Positions 1-8,672 of a DNA stretch of 64,000 nucleotides are shown one piece after another. The position numbers and the translations under genes were made by a program. Within the stretch, counting starts at the first letter, position 1. Every line of letters starts with the position of its first letter. The stretch is from the NCBI GenBank assembly GCA_944389415.1, contig CALXMF010000007.1:58399-122398 (forward strand). Reading direction: 5' to 3'. The stretch is from an uncultured Spirochaetota bacterium. GTDB lineage: Bacteria > Spirochaetota > Spirochaetia > Treponematales > Treponemataceae. The notes under the pieces were generated by a model that was not told where the DNA came from, made no database searches, and was given only the letters and a program-made list of their open reading frames with translations.

Positions 1-667
1 CTTCTTCAAGTGACACAGGCATATGCATAGCCCGCACCGCATCCTGTTTTGTAAGCAGCTGCCGGGCACGGATAATACCAGGAGGAATTTCATCATCTAT
101 TCCGCGGCAATATTCGCGCACCGCACGCTGCATAATTTTACGCAGCTGCTGCTGCGACAATCCGGCAGTCAGTGAATATACAGGATATACAGCGGCATCA
201 GGCAGCGGCCGGCCAGTAAAATCAGATAATGCAGGAAACGGCGCATCATTCTGTCCGGGACGGGCAATAACAGATGCATCAAAAGAAGAACATTGCAGTT
301 TTCCATATTTTACCGCGAACGAACCGGTAACACTGATAATAGAACCAATAGTTAAACTTTTTTCAAGAAAAGGACGATTAAAAGCGATAAGTTCACCCTG
401 CGCACTGCCATCAAAAATACAGATTTTAAGCGTACGCATTCTGCCAAAGCCAAACCATTCATGCGCGATAACCTGCGCGAATGTATGCACCCGGCCGCTC
501 TTATACTCAGAGAGAGCAATACGGCGGGTACGGTCTTCCCAATCACGCGGATAGTATGAAAGCAAATCGCCAATCGTATATACGGCAAGGTTAGCCAACT
601 GGCGGGCAGTCGCAGGACCGACACCGGCCAAAGATGAGACCGGCGTCGCAATATCGCTGAGCTTCAC
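1..667 (-). CDS. recG: ATP-dependent DNA helicase RecG, N-terminal part (runs off the window)
   Basis: RecG is a superfamily 2 helicase that remodels stalled forks and Holliday junctions. Only about 222 of the usual ~690 residues are present, and the helicase motifs lie beyond base 1. The frame read from a GTG at 667 is open to the window edge and begins with the family's wedge-region hallmarks: GVGPATARQL near residue 16, then YYPRDWEDRTRRI near residue 40. The GTG lies 10 bases after the stop of the upstream yggT-like gene, without a strong Shine-Dalgarno, so coupling to the dnaE operon is likely. The identity rests on recognition of the N-terminal motifs; the exact start is less certain. 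Confidence 0.85.
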   Translation of the reverse strand, partial: MKLSDIATPVSSLAGVGPATARQLANLAVYTIGDLLSYYPRDWEDRTRRIALSEYKSGRVHTFAQVIAHEWFGFGRMRTLKICIFDGSAQGELIAFNRPFLEKSLTIGSIISVTGSFAVKYGKLQCSSFDASVIARPGQNDAPFPALSDFTGRPLPDAAVYPVYSLTAGLSQQQLRKIMQRAVREYCRGIDDEIPPGIIRARQLLTKQDAVRAMHMPVSLEE

Positions 668-677
668 AAACAGGCAC

Positions 678-1268
678 TTAGAACGGCAGGCGCATAAGCA
701 ATACACCGAGCATATTTATCAGAAAACTGCCGGCCATTTCGGCAAGGATAGTCACAACAAGAGCCGCTATCAGTGCGGTACGGTACTGCACATACCGCTG
801 TTTTCCAAATATATACTTGGTGAATCTGAATACAATCGGATACAGTGTTCTATCCAGAATCTGCCACAGCTGCGATGACGAATTGGGCCAGAAAATAACC
901 ACAAAGAGCCTGATCATCAGCAGCAGAATAAAAAATCCAAGCAAGGACGCAACAATAGACCACAGTACACCAAGCAGCGTTGCCAGAGACGCGCCAAGCA
1001 GAATACGTCCCTGAAGAGACAGCTGAGCAAATACAGAAGAAAGTGCTACCAGAACGCCCATAGCAACAGCAGGTGAGAAATCAAGCATTCCCGCACGAAG
1101 AAACGAAAACCGCCTGAACCAGGACAAATACGGATCACATAAAGCCGCTAAAAAACGCCCGAACGAACTGTACTGCGCATTGGGAACCCAGGTAAGAATC
1201 ACACGGATAAAACAGATAAACAGATACACAGAACAAGCTCCGGAGAGCACACTAAACACAAAAGACAT
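678..1268 (-). CDS. YggT family integral membrane protein with two YggT repeats
   Basis: The protein has 196 residues. It shows two copies of the YggT-type unit: the first has FIRVILTWVP near residue 20, then a DPYLSWFRRF segment and LDFSPAVAM; the second starts near residue 105 with RLFVVIFWPN and DRTLYPIVF. About four hydrophobic segments place it in the inner membrane. YggT proteins are linked to osmotic tolerance and envelope or division functions, but their biochemistry is unclear. The ATG at 1268 has AAGGATGG upstream. It starts 9 bases after dnaE stops and is followed closely by recG, so the three form one transcription unit. Confidence 0.8.
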   Translation of the reverse strand: MSFVFSVLSGACSVYLFICFIRVILTWVPNAQYSSFGRFLAALCDPYLSWFRRFSFLRAGMLDFSPAVAMGVLVALSSVFAQLSLQGRILLGASLATLLGVLWSIVASLLGFFILLLMIRLFVVIFWPNSSSQLWQILDRTLYPIVFRFTKYIFGKQRYVQYRTALIAALVVTILAEMAGSFLINMLGVLLMRLPF

Positions 1269-1277
1269 ATACCATCC

Positions 1278-4200
1278 TTATTCTTTCCAGACAGACTCAA
1301 CTAACATCTGCTGCTCAAGAGACTCTACAACATCATCCGCCGCAGAAACCATCAGCTGCGGATGAGCGCGGACAACAACAGCGCCGCAATCTGTATTTAT
1401 ATGGAAATATACCGAGCATGTACCGGTATTGTCCAGCAGAAAATCACGCAGCGGCATCAGCTGCCGTTCTTCGGTAAAATGAGCCAGCTTAATATGTATT
1501 TCCTGATAGGTACGCTGTTCAAGCGCACTCTGTTCAACTATATCAGAAACTTTGAATGACGGGCGTTCCGGGTCACGTTCTGTATCAGCCGTTACAGAAA
1601 ACGCGATTATCTGATCGTTCGCGACACGCGCCGCAAGGTGTTCCCACACTTTTGGAGGAAAAACAAGATCAAGCGTTCCATTAAAATCCTCAAGACCGCC
1701 AAATGCCATTTGCTTACCCTGCTTTGTCGTAAACGGCCTTAGATTTTTTACCATACCCATAATGGTATATGATTTACCGTTTTGAACACGAGGCAATTCA
1801 AGGAACGACATCGTCGCACATTTTTTTATAATATCACGGCAGCCGTCAAGCGGATGCCCCGAAACATAACAGCCTATATACTCTTTTTCTTTTTCAAGCT
1901 TATCAAGCGCATCCCAATCAGGAATCTGTTCAAATACAAAATCCGCAAATTCCTGCTCACCGCTGTCCTCAAACAGACTTATTTGTCCAAACTGCAGACC
2001 GCTTTTTTTATTTTCAGCATAAGATACAGCCGCTTCCAGATTTGCATACAAAACAGCACGTGATTGCCCCAGGTTATCAAAACTGCCGGTCATAATCAGC
2101 ACTTCTATTGCACGCCGGTTTACAATATGCAGATCAACACGGTCAAGAAAATCAATAAAACTCTTAAATGGGCCATTTTCATTTCGTTCACGTACAATTT
2201 CATCCGCGGCGGCAGCACCCATCCCTTTTATTCCCATAAATCCAAACACGATGCGTCCGTCTACAACATCAAACACCTGCGCAGAACGATTCACATCAGG
2301 GGGATCAATCGCCAGCCCCATCGCGCGGCCTTCTTCTATATATTCCGGCAGTTTATCGGTAGAAGTGATTTCATTTGTCAGGTTGGCTGCGATAAATTCA
2401 GCTGGAAAGTTTGCTTTTAGATACGCTGTTCGGTACGCAACGACAGAATACGCGGCTGCATGGCTTTTATTAAAACCGTACCCGGCGAACGGAATCATAA
2501 TTTCAAATATTTCAGCGGCATGTTCGGCAGTAAATCCGCGCTCTACTGCGCCGGCAATAAATTTCTCTTTTTCCGCGTCCATGACTTCTTTTTTCTTTTT
2601 ACCCATAGCACGCCGGAGCATATCTGCCCCGCCAAGAGAATATCCGGCGATTTTCTGCGCGACCTGCATAACCTGTTCCTGATACACCATAACGCCGTAC
2701 GTTTCTTTAAGGATATCCTCAAGACACGGGTCAGGATATGTTATTGTACTCGGATCATTTTTTCCTTCTATATATTTGGGAATATAATCCATTGGGCCAG
2801 GCCGGTACAGCGCGTTCAAAGCGACAATATCTTCTATTTTGCGCGGCTGTGCCTGTTTCAGAATTTTCTGCATACCGGGACTTTCAAACTGAAATACCGC
2901 AGATGTTTTTCCGGCACAGAATAGATCAAATGTTTTTGAATCAGTCTCACTTACCTCATCAGCGCGGAAATGTTCAAATCCTTTTCTTTTTCTGATAATA
3001 TGTTCGGCATGTTTAATAAGCGTAAGTGTTTTCAGCCCCAGATAATCCATCTTTACTAAACCGCACGGTTCAATGATATCCATTGTGTACTGCACGGCGA
3101 CTTTGCCCGTTTTAGAATCTTTATAAACGGGAGCCCACTCAGGAAGCTGTGTCTTGCCGATTACAATACCGGAAGCATGAAGGCTGGTATTGCGGTTCAT
3201 ATCTTCCAGCTTAAAACACAGATCAAATAATTCTTTATAACGCGGATCATCCCGGAACGGAATAAGCTGGCCAAAATCAGAAGGAACTTCCATCTTTTTT
3301 CCGGGATTTTTGGGATCATCGGGAGGATTCTGCGGATCTATGAACGCGTCTTTTAGGTGGACTTTTACACCGGCCGGAATTTTTGATGTAAGCATATTTA
3401 CTTCGCTCAGCGGAATATTGAGAACACGCCCTACATCCTTTATAACGGCTTTCGCTTTCAGAGTACCGAACGTAACAATATGGCCAACCTGCGGGTCACC
3501 ATATTTCTGCCGCGTATACTCAATAACATCCTGTCTGCCTTCATAACAGATATCAACATCAAAATCAGGCATTGAAATACGTTCCGGATTTAGAAAGCGC
3601 TCAAAAATCAGTTTAAACCGGAACGGATCAATATCCGTAATAGTCATCGCGTATGCTACAAGTGAACCAGCGCCCGAACCGCGCCCCGGACCAACAGGAA
3701 TATCATGCTGTTTTGCCCAGTTAATAAAATCCCATACAATAAGAAAGTAACCAACGAATCCCATACTGGTGATAATACCCAGTTCGTATTCCGCTCGTTC
3801 TTTTATTTCATCAGTAACTGTTCCATAACGTTTTTCAAGACCGGTATATACCAGATGACGCATATAGGCCTCGTCATTTTCAAAACCCTCCGGAATCTGA
3901 TATACAGGCAGACAGTCTTTTAGCTGCTGCGTTGAAAACTGCGGTATAGTCAAATCACACATTGCGGCGATTCGGACAGAATTCTCCAGCATTTCAGGGT
4001 ATTCCGGAAAGAGCTTCGCCATTTCTTCAGCACTTTTCATATAAAACTGATCCGTGCTGAATTTCATGCGGTTTGGATCATCCCTGATTTTTTTTGTTCC
4101 AATGCACATCATCACATCCTGCGCGACTGCGTCCTCTTGCAGGGTATAATGAATATCATTGGTAACTACCATAGGCACTTGTAATTTACGGGCTGTTTCA

Positions 4201-4775
4201 ATTAACAGCGGAGCGACCTGTTTCTGTTCGGGAATACCATGATCCTGAAGCTCTATATAATAGTTTTCCGCCCCAAATATTTCCCGATAACGCAAAACAA
4301 GTTCTTCCGCTTCCTGTGTTTTATTCGCCAGCAGCAGCTGCGGCAGCTGTCCGGCCAGACATGCAGAAAGACAGATCAGCCCGCCACAATACATCCGCAG
4401 CAATTCTTCATCAATACGGGGTTTATAATACATACCCTCTGTAAATGACCGGGAGGTCAGCATCATCAAATTGCGGTATCCTTCTACATTTTTCGCAATA
4501 AGAATAAGATGATAGTATTTATTTCCCTGTTCAGATCCTTTACGCTCATGACGGCTGCCTGCCGCCACATAAAACTCACAGCCGACAAGAGGATTTATTC
4601 CAGCCTTATGGCAAGCCTGCTCAAAGCGCAGCGCGCCAAACATATTACCATGATCAGTAAGCGCGAGCGCAGACATTCCAAGTTCTTTTGCCCGTGCAAT
4701 CAAAGTTTGAATTTTCGCAGCACCGTCAAGCAGCGAATAATCAGAATGAACATGTAAATGAACAAAATCAGCCAT
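1278..4775 (-). CDS. dnaE: DNA polymerase III alpha subunit (DnaE type)
   Basis: This is the 1165-residue replicative polymerase catalytic subunit, of normal length for DnaE. The N-terminal PHP domain begins with HLHVHSDYSLLDGA and keeps LTDHGNMFGA. The polymerase domain carries the catalytic aspartates in PDFDVDICYEG at about residue 400 and the GPGRGSGAGSLVAY loop just before it. An OB-fold region (IMGMVKNLRPF, MAFGGLEDFNG) lies near residue 1000. There is no 3'-5' exonuclease insertion, so this is not PolC. The ATG at 4775 has no Shine-Dalgarno, but a good promoter ends six bases upstream, so the message may be leaderless. It heads the dnaE-yggT-recG operon. Confidence 0.97.
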   Translation of the reverse strand: MADFVHLHVHSDYSLLDGAAKIQTLIARAKELGMSALALTDHGNMFGALRFEQACHKAGINPLVGCEFYVAAGSRHERKGSEQGNKYYHLILIAKNVEGYRNLMMLTSRSFTEGMYYKPRIDEELLRMYCGGLICLSACLAGQLPQLLLANKTQEAEELVLRYREIFGAENYYIELQDHGIPEQKQVAPLLIETARKLQVPMVVTNDIHYTLQEDAVAQDVMMCIGTKKIRDDPNRMKFSTDQFYMKSAEEMAKLFPEYPEMLENSVRIAAMCDLTIPQFSTQQLKDCLPVYQIPEGFENDEAYMRHLVYTGLEKRYGTVTDEIKERAEYELGIITSMGFVGYFLIVWDFINWAKQHDIPVGPGRGSGAGSLVAYAMTITDIDPFRFKLIFERFLNPERISMPDFDVDICYEGRQDVIEYTRQKYGDPQVGHIVTFGTLKAKAVIKDVGRVLNIPLSEVNMLTSKIPAGVKVHLKDAFIDPQNPPDDPKNPGKKMEVPSDFGQLIPFRDDPRYKELFDLCFKLEDMNRNTSLHASGIVIGKTQLPEWAPVYKDSKTGKVAVQYTMDIIEPCGLVKMDYLGLKTLTLIKHAEHIIRKRKGFEHFRADEVSETDSKTFDLFCAGKTSAVFQFESPGMQKILKQAQPRKIEDIVALNALYRPGPMDYIPKYIEGKNDPSTITYPDPCLEDILKETYGVMVYQEQVMQVAQKIAGYSLGGADMLRRAMGKKKKEVMDAEKEKFIAGAVERGFTAEHAAEIFEIMIPFAGYGFNKSHAAAYSVVAYRTAYLKANFPAEFIAANLTNEITSTDKLPEYIEEGRAMGLAIDPPDVNRSAQVFDVVDGRIVFGFMGIKGMGAAAADEIVRERNENGPFKSFIDFLDRVDLHIVNRRAIEVLIMTGSFDNLGQSRAVLYANLEAAVSYAENKKSGLQFGQISLFEDSGEQEFADFVFEQIPDWDALDKLEKEKEYIGCYVSGHPLDGCRDIIKKCATMSFLELPRVQNGKSYTIMGMVKNLRPFTTKQGKQMAFGGLEDFNGTLDLVFPPKVWEHLAARVANDQIIAFSVTADTERDPERPSFKVSDIVEQSALEQRTYQEIHIKLAHFTEERQLMPLRDFLLDNTGTCSVYFHINTDCGAVVVRAHPQLMVSAADDVVESLEQQMLVESVWKE

Positions 4776-4810
4776 ACCGATATTGTATAAGGGGTACGGG
4801 ATTTATGCAA
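4776..4810 (-). promoter_or_regulatory. dnaE promoter, probably leaderless
   Basis: On the minus strand TTGCAT (4810-4805) is separated by 17 bases from TACAAT (4787-4782). Six bases then precede the dnaE ATG. The expected +1 falls on or next to the A of the ATG, and no Shine-Dalgarno is present. The elements are seen directly; use as a sigma-70 promoter is inferred. Confidence 0.65.
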
Positions 4811-4890
4811 GAAAGCGTAATAAGGACTATGCGCATACTATTTTTAGTTTAAATTATGTCTAGAGAAAACTGCTTAGCCACATTTTTTTT

Positions 4891-4947
4891 TTGCGTTTTC
4901 CCAACTAATATGCTATACTTTATACATCTTTGTTTATTTTATATAAT
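4891..4947 (+). promoter_or_regulatory. Promoter region of the sensory module
   Basis: TTGCGT (4891-4896) and TATACT (4914-4919) are 17 bases apart, with TGC directly before the -10 as in an extended -10 promoter. A second TATAAT at 4942-4947 lies 12 bases before the response-regulator ATG. No clear Shine-Dalgarno precedes that ATG. Confidence 0.6.
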
Positions 4948-4959
4948 AGATTCTGTGTT

Positions 4960-5778
4960 ATGAAAAATTCGTTTTCTGTTATTATTCTGGATGACCACCT
5001 TATGATGCAGGAAGGACTTTCTTCATACCTAGAAAGCTATGGCTGTACGATTATCGCGCGGCTTGCTTCGCTCTCGGAACTGGCTGCCTTATTAAAAAGC
5101 AGTATGCCAATTCCTGACGGAACTATTGCAATTATTGATAAACAGCTTGGTGCAGAAAGCGGCTGTGACGCGATTTCCATGATAAATGCTGCCGGACGCG
5201 GTATAAAATGTATTATGTATTCTGCCTTTTACAGTGTACCATCTGTTATGCAGGCGCTTGAGCGGGGAGCTTTCGGATACATAACAAAAGATACCGATGG
5301 AAAAGAATTACTTTCAGCTTTGGAAACAGTATCACATGGAAAGCAGTATGTACAAAAAGAATTGCAGGAGAAAATGAATTCTGTTTCAGTGCTCCTTTCT
5401 CTTCTCTCAAAAAAAGAACAGCAGGTCGTTATCTGTTTATTAAACGGATTGGATAATGCACAGATTGGGGCGCAGCTGAACATCTCGAAACGAACAGTCG
5501 AAAATCACCTGAGCACTATTTATGATAAACTTGGAATCACAAGCAAACGTGAACTTATGCAGACATTTGGAGGGAATAACGACGCAGCTAATATAAGCAT
5601 CCAGGTTTTTGATAAAAAACCGTATACGGGGGGGGGTATAAAAGGTGAGTCATACCTCTTTTTTTATATTTCCCGTCACTCCGTTCAAAACACAGCTGAT
5701 TTTAGGAAGCCTCTGCGGTATTCTGAATTACGCGCTCCTTTTGATTCGAGAGTTTTTTCAAATTCCGCTTTTTCTTGA
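4960..5778 (+). CDS. LuxR/NarL-type response regulator with a poly-G-dependent C-terminus
   Basis: The receiver domain spans residues 5-120 with the acidic pair D11-D12, the phospho-acceptor D60 in IAIIDKQL and K110 in GYITKD. A LuxR-type HTH follows at about 148-205 (SKKEQQVV, AQIGAQLNISKRTVENH). NarL-family regulators usually end near residue 215-225. Here a run of nine G at 5628-5636 keeps the frame open for about 46 more residues that overlap the next gene; one G fewer or more would stop the protein at 226 or 229 residues. I chose ATG 4960 over the in-frame TTG 4930 because the receiver fold starts right after it. The cognate kinase is very likely the HisKA_3 protein two genes downstream. 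Confidence 0.9.
   Translation: MKNSFSVIILDDHLMMQEGLSSYLESYGCTIIARLASLSELAALLKSSMPIPDGTIAIIDKQLGAESGCDAISMINAAGRGIKCIMYSAFYSVPSVMQALERGAFGYITKDTDGKELLSALETVSHGKQYVQKELQEKMNSVSVLLSLLSKKEQQVVICLLNGLDNAQIGAQLNISKRTVENHLSTIYDKLGITSKRELMQTFGGNNDAANISIQVFDKKPYTGGGIKGESYLFFYISRHSVQNTADFRKPLRYSELRAPFDSRVFSNSAFS
5628..5636 (+). repeat. Poly-G tract (G9) inside the response regulator gene
   Basis: Nine consecutive G sit at codons 223-226 of the response regulator, 8 bases before the GTG of the next gene. With 8 G the reading frame stops at TAA (5639). With 10 G it stops at TGA (5646), which overlaps the downstream GTG as GTGA. With the 9 G seen here it reads through to 5778. Such tracts are prone to slipped-strand length change. 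Confidence 0.9.
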
Positions 5779-6244
5779 TACCGTATTCACCATGTTTGCC
5801 TCGCTTTACGGATTAGTTGCAGGCTGTCTTGCTGCATATTTGTGTCATTTATTCACATCGCTTCTTGATATCAATACAAATATAATATGGACAATATGCA
5901 GTCTTACAATTGTACTTATCTTCCGTTTTTTCTTTGGCAAAAGAAAAAAGGTTTCATGGATAGATATAATATGTGTCATCGTCCTAACAGTTGTTCTTAT
6001 CACTATTGAAGGAACCATTATTGCCACTGCGCTTGCTGTAAGCGGTTCTGACTATTTGGAACCATCTTCGCTCAGTACCTCAATTTTTACGCTCCTTGCT
6101 TCCGGTATGCCGTATTTTACAGCAGCATTTTTAGTACGTCTGCCAGTTAATTTAATTGATAAAACAGTTTCTCTCATATTCTCGCTGATGTTATATTTTC
6201 TTATTTCAAAAATCAAAGAAATATATTCAAAAGCAAAAGAGTAA
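5645..6244 (+). CDS. ECF S-component-like membrane protein of a sensory module
   Basis: The 199-residue protein has about five or six hydrophobic segments. Its first third (residues 13-70) contains the pattern IPLFLDTVFTMFASLYGLVAG, cut here at GLVAG, which resembles the first helices of substrate-binding (S) components of ECF transporters. No ATPase or T component is nearby; instead it lies between a response regulator and a histidine kinase. I infer that it senses or binds a small ligand for the kinase. The GTG start at 5645 overlaps the upstream frame; the only purine-rich upstream sequence is the G9 tract itself. The start and function are uncertain; membrane location is clear. Confidence 0.7.
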   Translation: MSHTSFFIFPVTPFKTQLILGSLCGILNYALLLIREFFQIPLFLDTVFTMFASLYGLVAGCLAAYLCHLFTSLLDINTNIIWTICSLTIVLIFRFFFGKRKKVSWIDIICVIVLTVVLITIEGTIIATALAVSGSDYLEPSSLSTSIFTLLASGMPYFTAAFLVRLPVNLIDKTVSLIFSLMLYFLISKIKEIYSKAKE

Positions 6245-6295
6245 GAGCAGCCGCAAATCTTACCTCACTATGATAATTGTTTGGAGAAGGTATAA

Positions 6296-7507
6296 ATGAA
6301 AGGGACTTTCGTATGTGTGCTGGTAACTTTGTGTATATTATTTTCCAGTTGTAAGAATGATAGAAGCGTTCCTCTGTACAATGCGTGGCATGAACTTGAG
6401 CGAACAGATTTCAGAGAAGGGAACGAAAAATTCGATCACGCTGTGACAGCATTCAAAAATGAACTTGAGAACGAAAAAAAATCGTTCAAATACTCCACAC
6501 GCTATCATGAAAATTATATGGCGTCCTTTTCCGACTTTCAAAACTGGAATAACGCGCTTGACAGCCTGTCTATGACTTTTTTCACGTTTGAAAAATCCGG
6601 CAAAACAGAAGCAGATTATGCGCAGCTGCGCCTTTCTCTTGCTGAAAAAATGGTGTATCTTACGTGGAACTATTCAAAAATTCTACTCTGGGCTAATGTT
6701 ATTTATATACAGCTGCTCGTGACATTCGCCATTGTGACAGTGATCTGCGCATGTATCGCCGTATTCTACCGTTACAGTGTAAAGCGTACAAAACGTGAAA
6801 GTGAAGATGCAATCGCCGTCATACACGCACAGGAAGCCGAACGGCAAAGGATTTCCCGAGAGATTCATGATACAGTACTTCAGGAGTTAAATGCGCAGCA
6901 TCTGTTGTTATCAAAAGTATGTGATAATATTGAATCTTCCGCCCAAACAGAATTAACCAATGTCCTGTTTCAAATGAGAACACTTACAAAAAATGTTGCG
7001 CAGCGGCTCCGCGGTATCTGCCGAAACCTTGTTCCCCCGGAACTGGAAGAAGGTTTTTTATACGATGCGGTTTCTCTGCTGTGCGGCAGTTTTGCCGCGT
7101 CTAAGAATATAAAATGTACCTATGCCTGCGAAAACGATGCCCGGACCATTCTGAATTCGCTTTCAGACCAGGCCAAACTCAACGTATACCGACTTATACA
7201 GGAAAGCCTTTCCAATGCCGCCAACCATTCACATGCGCAGGAAACATCTGTTATCATCCGTCTTTCCTCCGAGTCTGATCATGTGGAAAAACGTATCGTC
7301 GTTCTTGTGACAGACGACGGCTGCGGTTTCGATGTAAAAAACGCTCTGAGATCCGATATCGCTTTGAGCGAAAGTGGCGAACGAATTCACCTCGGTCTCA
7401 GGGGAATGTATTCCCGTGCCGCACAGCTTAACGGGACACTGCGTATTGCAAGTTCTATCGGAGGGGGTACATCTGTACGGCTGGAATTTCCGGCGCAGCA
7501 AGTTTGA
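6296..7507 (+). CDS. Sensor histidine kinase (HisKA_3/NarX-LiaS type) with lipoprotein-like N-terminus
   Basis: This 403-residue kinase should phosphorylate the LuxR-type regulator at 4960. Its N-terminus reads like a signal peptide with a lipobox ending in Cys19 (LFSSC), followed by a charged extracytoplasmic region (20-125), one TM segment (about 129-158), and the HisKA_3 dimerisation box with His191 in RISREIHDTVLQEL. The HATPase domain covers about 290-400 (N-box QESLSNAANHSHA, DDGCGFD, GLRGMYSRA). The ATG has GGAGAAGG upstream. If the signal peptide is cleaved and lipidated, the sensor would be anchored twice. The gene closes the three-gene module. Confidence 0.92.
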   Translation: MKGTFVCVLVTLCILFSSCKNDRSVPLYNAWHELERTDFREGNEKFDHAVTAFKNELENEKKSFKYSTRYHENYMASFSDFQNWNNALDSLSMTFFTFEKSGKTEADYAQLRLSLAEKMVYLTWNYSKILLWANVIYIQLLVTFAIVTVICACIAVFYRYSVKRTKRESEDAIAVIHAQEAERQRISREIHDTVLQELNAQHLLLSKVCDNIESSAQTELTNVLFQMRTLTKNVAQRLRGICRNLVPPELEEGFLYDAVSLLCGSFAASKNIKCTYACENDARTILNSLSDQAKLNVYRLIQESLSNAANHSHAQETSVIIRLSSESDHVEKRIVVLVTDDGCGFDVKNALRSDIALSESGERIHLGLRGMYSRAAQLNGTLRIASSIGGGTSVRLEFPAQQV

Positions 7508-7608
7508 ACAGCGGCAGAAACAATATTTTTACAGATAAGCGAACAAAATCTCACCACCTGTTTATCCCTGCCTTATTGATTTTCCATTAACTATAATCAA
7601 GGAATACT

Positions 7609-8199
7609 TTAATTTAAGCCAAAACATATTCCTAGTGGTATGAATTTCAGATTCTCTGCTAATGCGACATTGATAAAACATCCAACCAAAAAGATTCCTA
7701 AAATTATATCAAAAGCAATACAGGCTTTTTTAATTCTTTCTGCAAATACATCATTTAAGCTCACATAATCAAAACTATATGTGTTTTTTAGTAATTTTAC
7801 TTCTGCCGCAAAACGTCTCATAAACGCTTTCTTATATTCTATGCTTTGAGAAAAGCCTTTGTCACAATCTGTACAATCATCAGACACAACAGAGTCAGAG
7901 TTAGTGTCTTTTAATGCCGCTTTTCGTTTTGTCTTTTGCCTTGCTGCCCGCTTCTTTCCACCTCTGGCACCAATCATACTCCTACTTTTCCCTGAAAAGA
8001 CACTGCCATGTATACACTCCAAACATCTATTTTGCCTGCCAGCTAACCAAATTTCCACCCGCATAAGATTTTCGGCAACACAAAAAGGTGTTTCTTCCCA
8101 ATCTTGTATTATATTTGCAGCCGCAGCGCATTTTACAAACGAAAAACTATCCAACCAATATTCTTTTCTGCAAATGTCACATATTGTATCGTATTCCAT
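7609..8199 (-). CDS. Hypothetical protein with N-terminal cysteine pairs and C-terminal TM segment
   Basis: I do not recognise this 196-residue protein. It starts with CDIC near residue 8 and has further cysteines (CLEC near 70, CTDC near 112) that could bind zinc. A strongly basic stretch lies around residues 80-95 (GGKKRAARQKTKRKAA). One hydrophobic segment lies near the C-terminus (about 165-185). I prefer ATG 8199 to ATG 8208 because GGAGG is 9 bases upstream of it but directly abuts the earlier ATG. It stands alone, convergent with the histidine kinase gene, and has no obvious partner. Confidence 0.6.
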   Translation of the reverse strand: MEYDTICDICRKEYWLDSFSFVKCAAAANIIQDWEETPFCVAENLMRVEIWLAGRQNRCLECIHGSVFSGKSRSMIGARGGKKRAARQKTKRKAALKDTNSDSVVSDDCTDCDKGFSQSIEYKKAFMRRFAAEVKLLKNTYSFDYVSLNDVFAERIKKACIAFDIILGIFLVGCFINVALAENLKFIPLGICFGLN

Positions 8200-8526
8200 T
8201 ATATACATCCTCCATCAGCACAAAATATCAAGCTTAGTAGTCCTAATGCCCATGCAAAATTTAATATATCGATAGATTCCATTATGTTTTGTTATTTTAT
8301 TCCTACTTATTTTTTCCCGCCAGAGTAAACAACACACAAAATTCTATGCGTCATTTACACATACAAACTGAATACCAGAAAATACGCAGAGAGTTATAAA
8401 ATTGCTCAATAGACATATAGAAGCCCTATTCAATAAAATAGTACAAAATTAGTATGAGACAATAAAACATCCGCAGCAAAAGAAAAAATCATATATCAGT
8501 TTATTTACACACACTGATCAGCCACA
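8200..8526. other. Intergenic stretch, AT-rich, nothing recognised
   Basis: About 330 bases lie between the hypothetical gene and the rplM promoter. I see only short unsupported frames and no RNA gene or repeat. Confidence 0.5.
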
Positions 8527-8556
8527 TTGACAAACACAGAATAATCATAGTATATT
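8527..8556 (+). promoter_or_regulatory. rplM-rpsI promoter
   Basis: TTGACA at 8527-8532 matches the -35 consensus, and TATATT at 8551-8556 follows after 18 bases. The predicted start near 8563 gives a leader of about 110 bases. Confidence 0.65.
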
Positions 8557-8562
8557 GATATC

Positions 8563-8672
8563 CCGTATATCTGCGCGTTATGCGTACTTCAGGAGACTGC
8601 TCATCTCCTTTCTGTACGGAGGATAGATGCTTAATCCGTCCGTATTCAAATTTTAGGTATAAGGTAAATATA
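8563..8672 (+). promoter_or_regulatory. Structured leader of the L13-S9 operon
   Basis: The leader holds two potential hairpins: AGGAGA/TCTCCT with a 7-base loop (8591-8609), and ACGGA/TCCGT (8616-8639). L13 leaders with autogenous control are known in other bacteria. Whether this one is such an element is inferred. Confidence 0.4.

Noticed and set aside
1782..2995. Several plus-strand frames of 85-154 codons
   Set aside because: All are antisense shadows of dnaE, whose motifs are continuous on the other strand.
8580..8672. Longer rplM frame
   Set aside because: L13 is 142 residues and begins at ATG 8673; the extension covers the structured leader.
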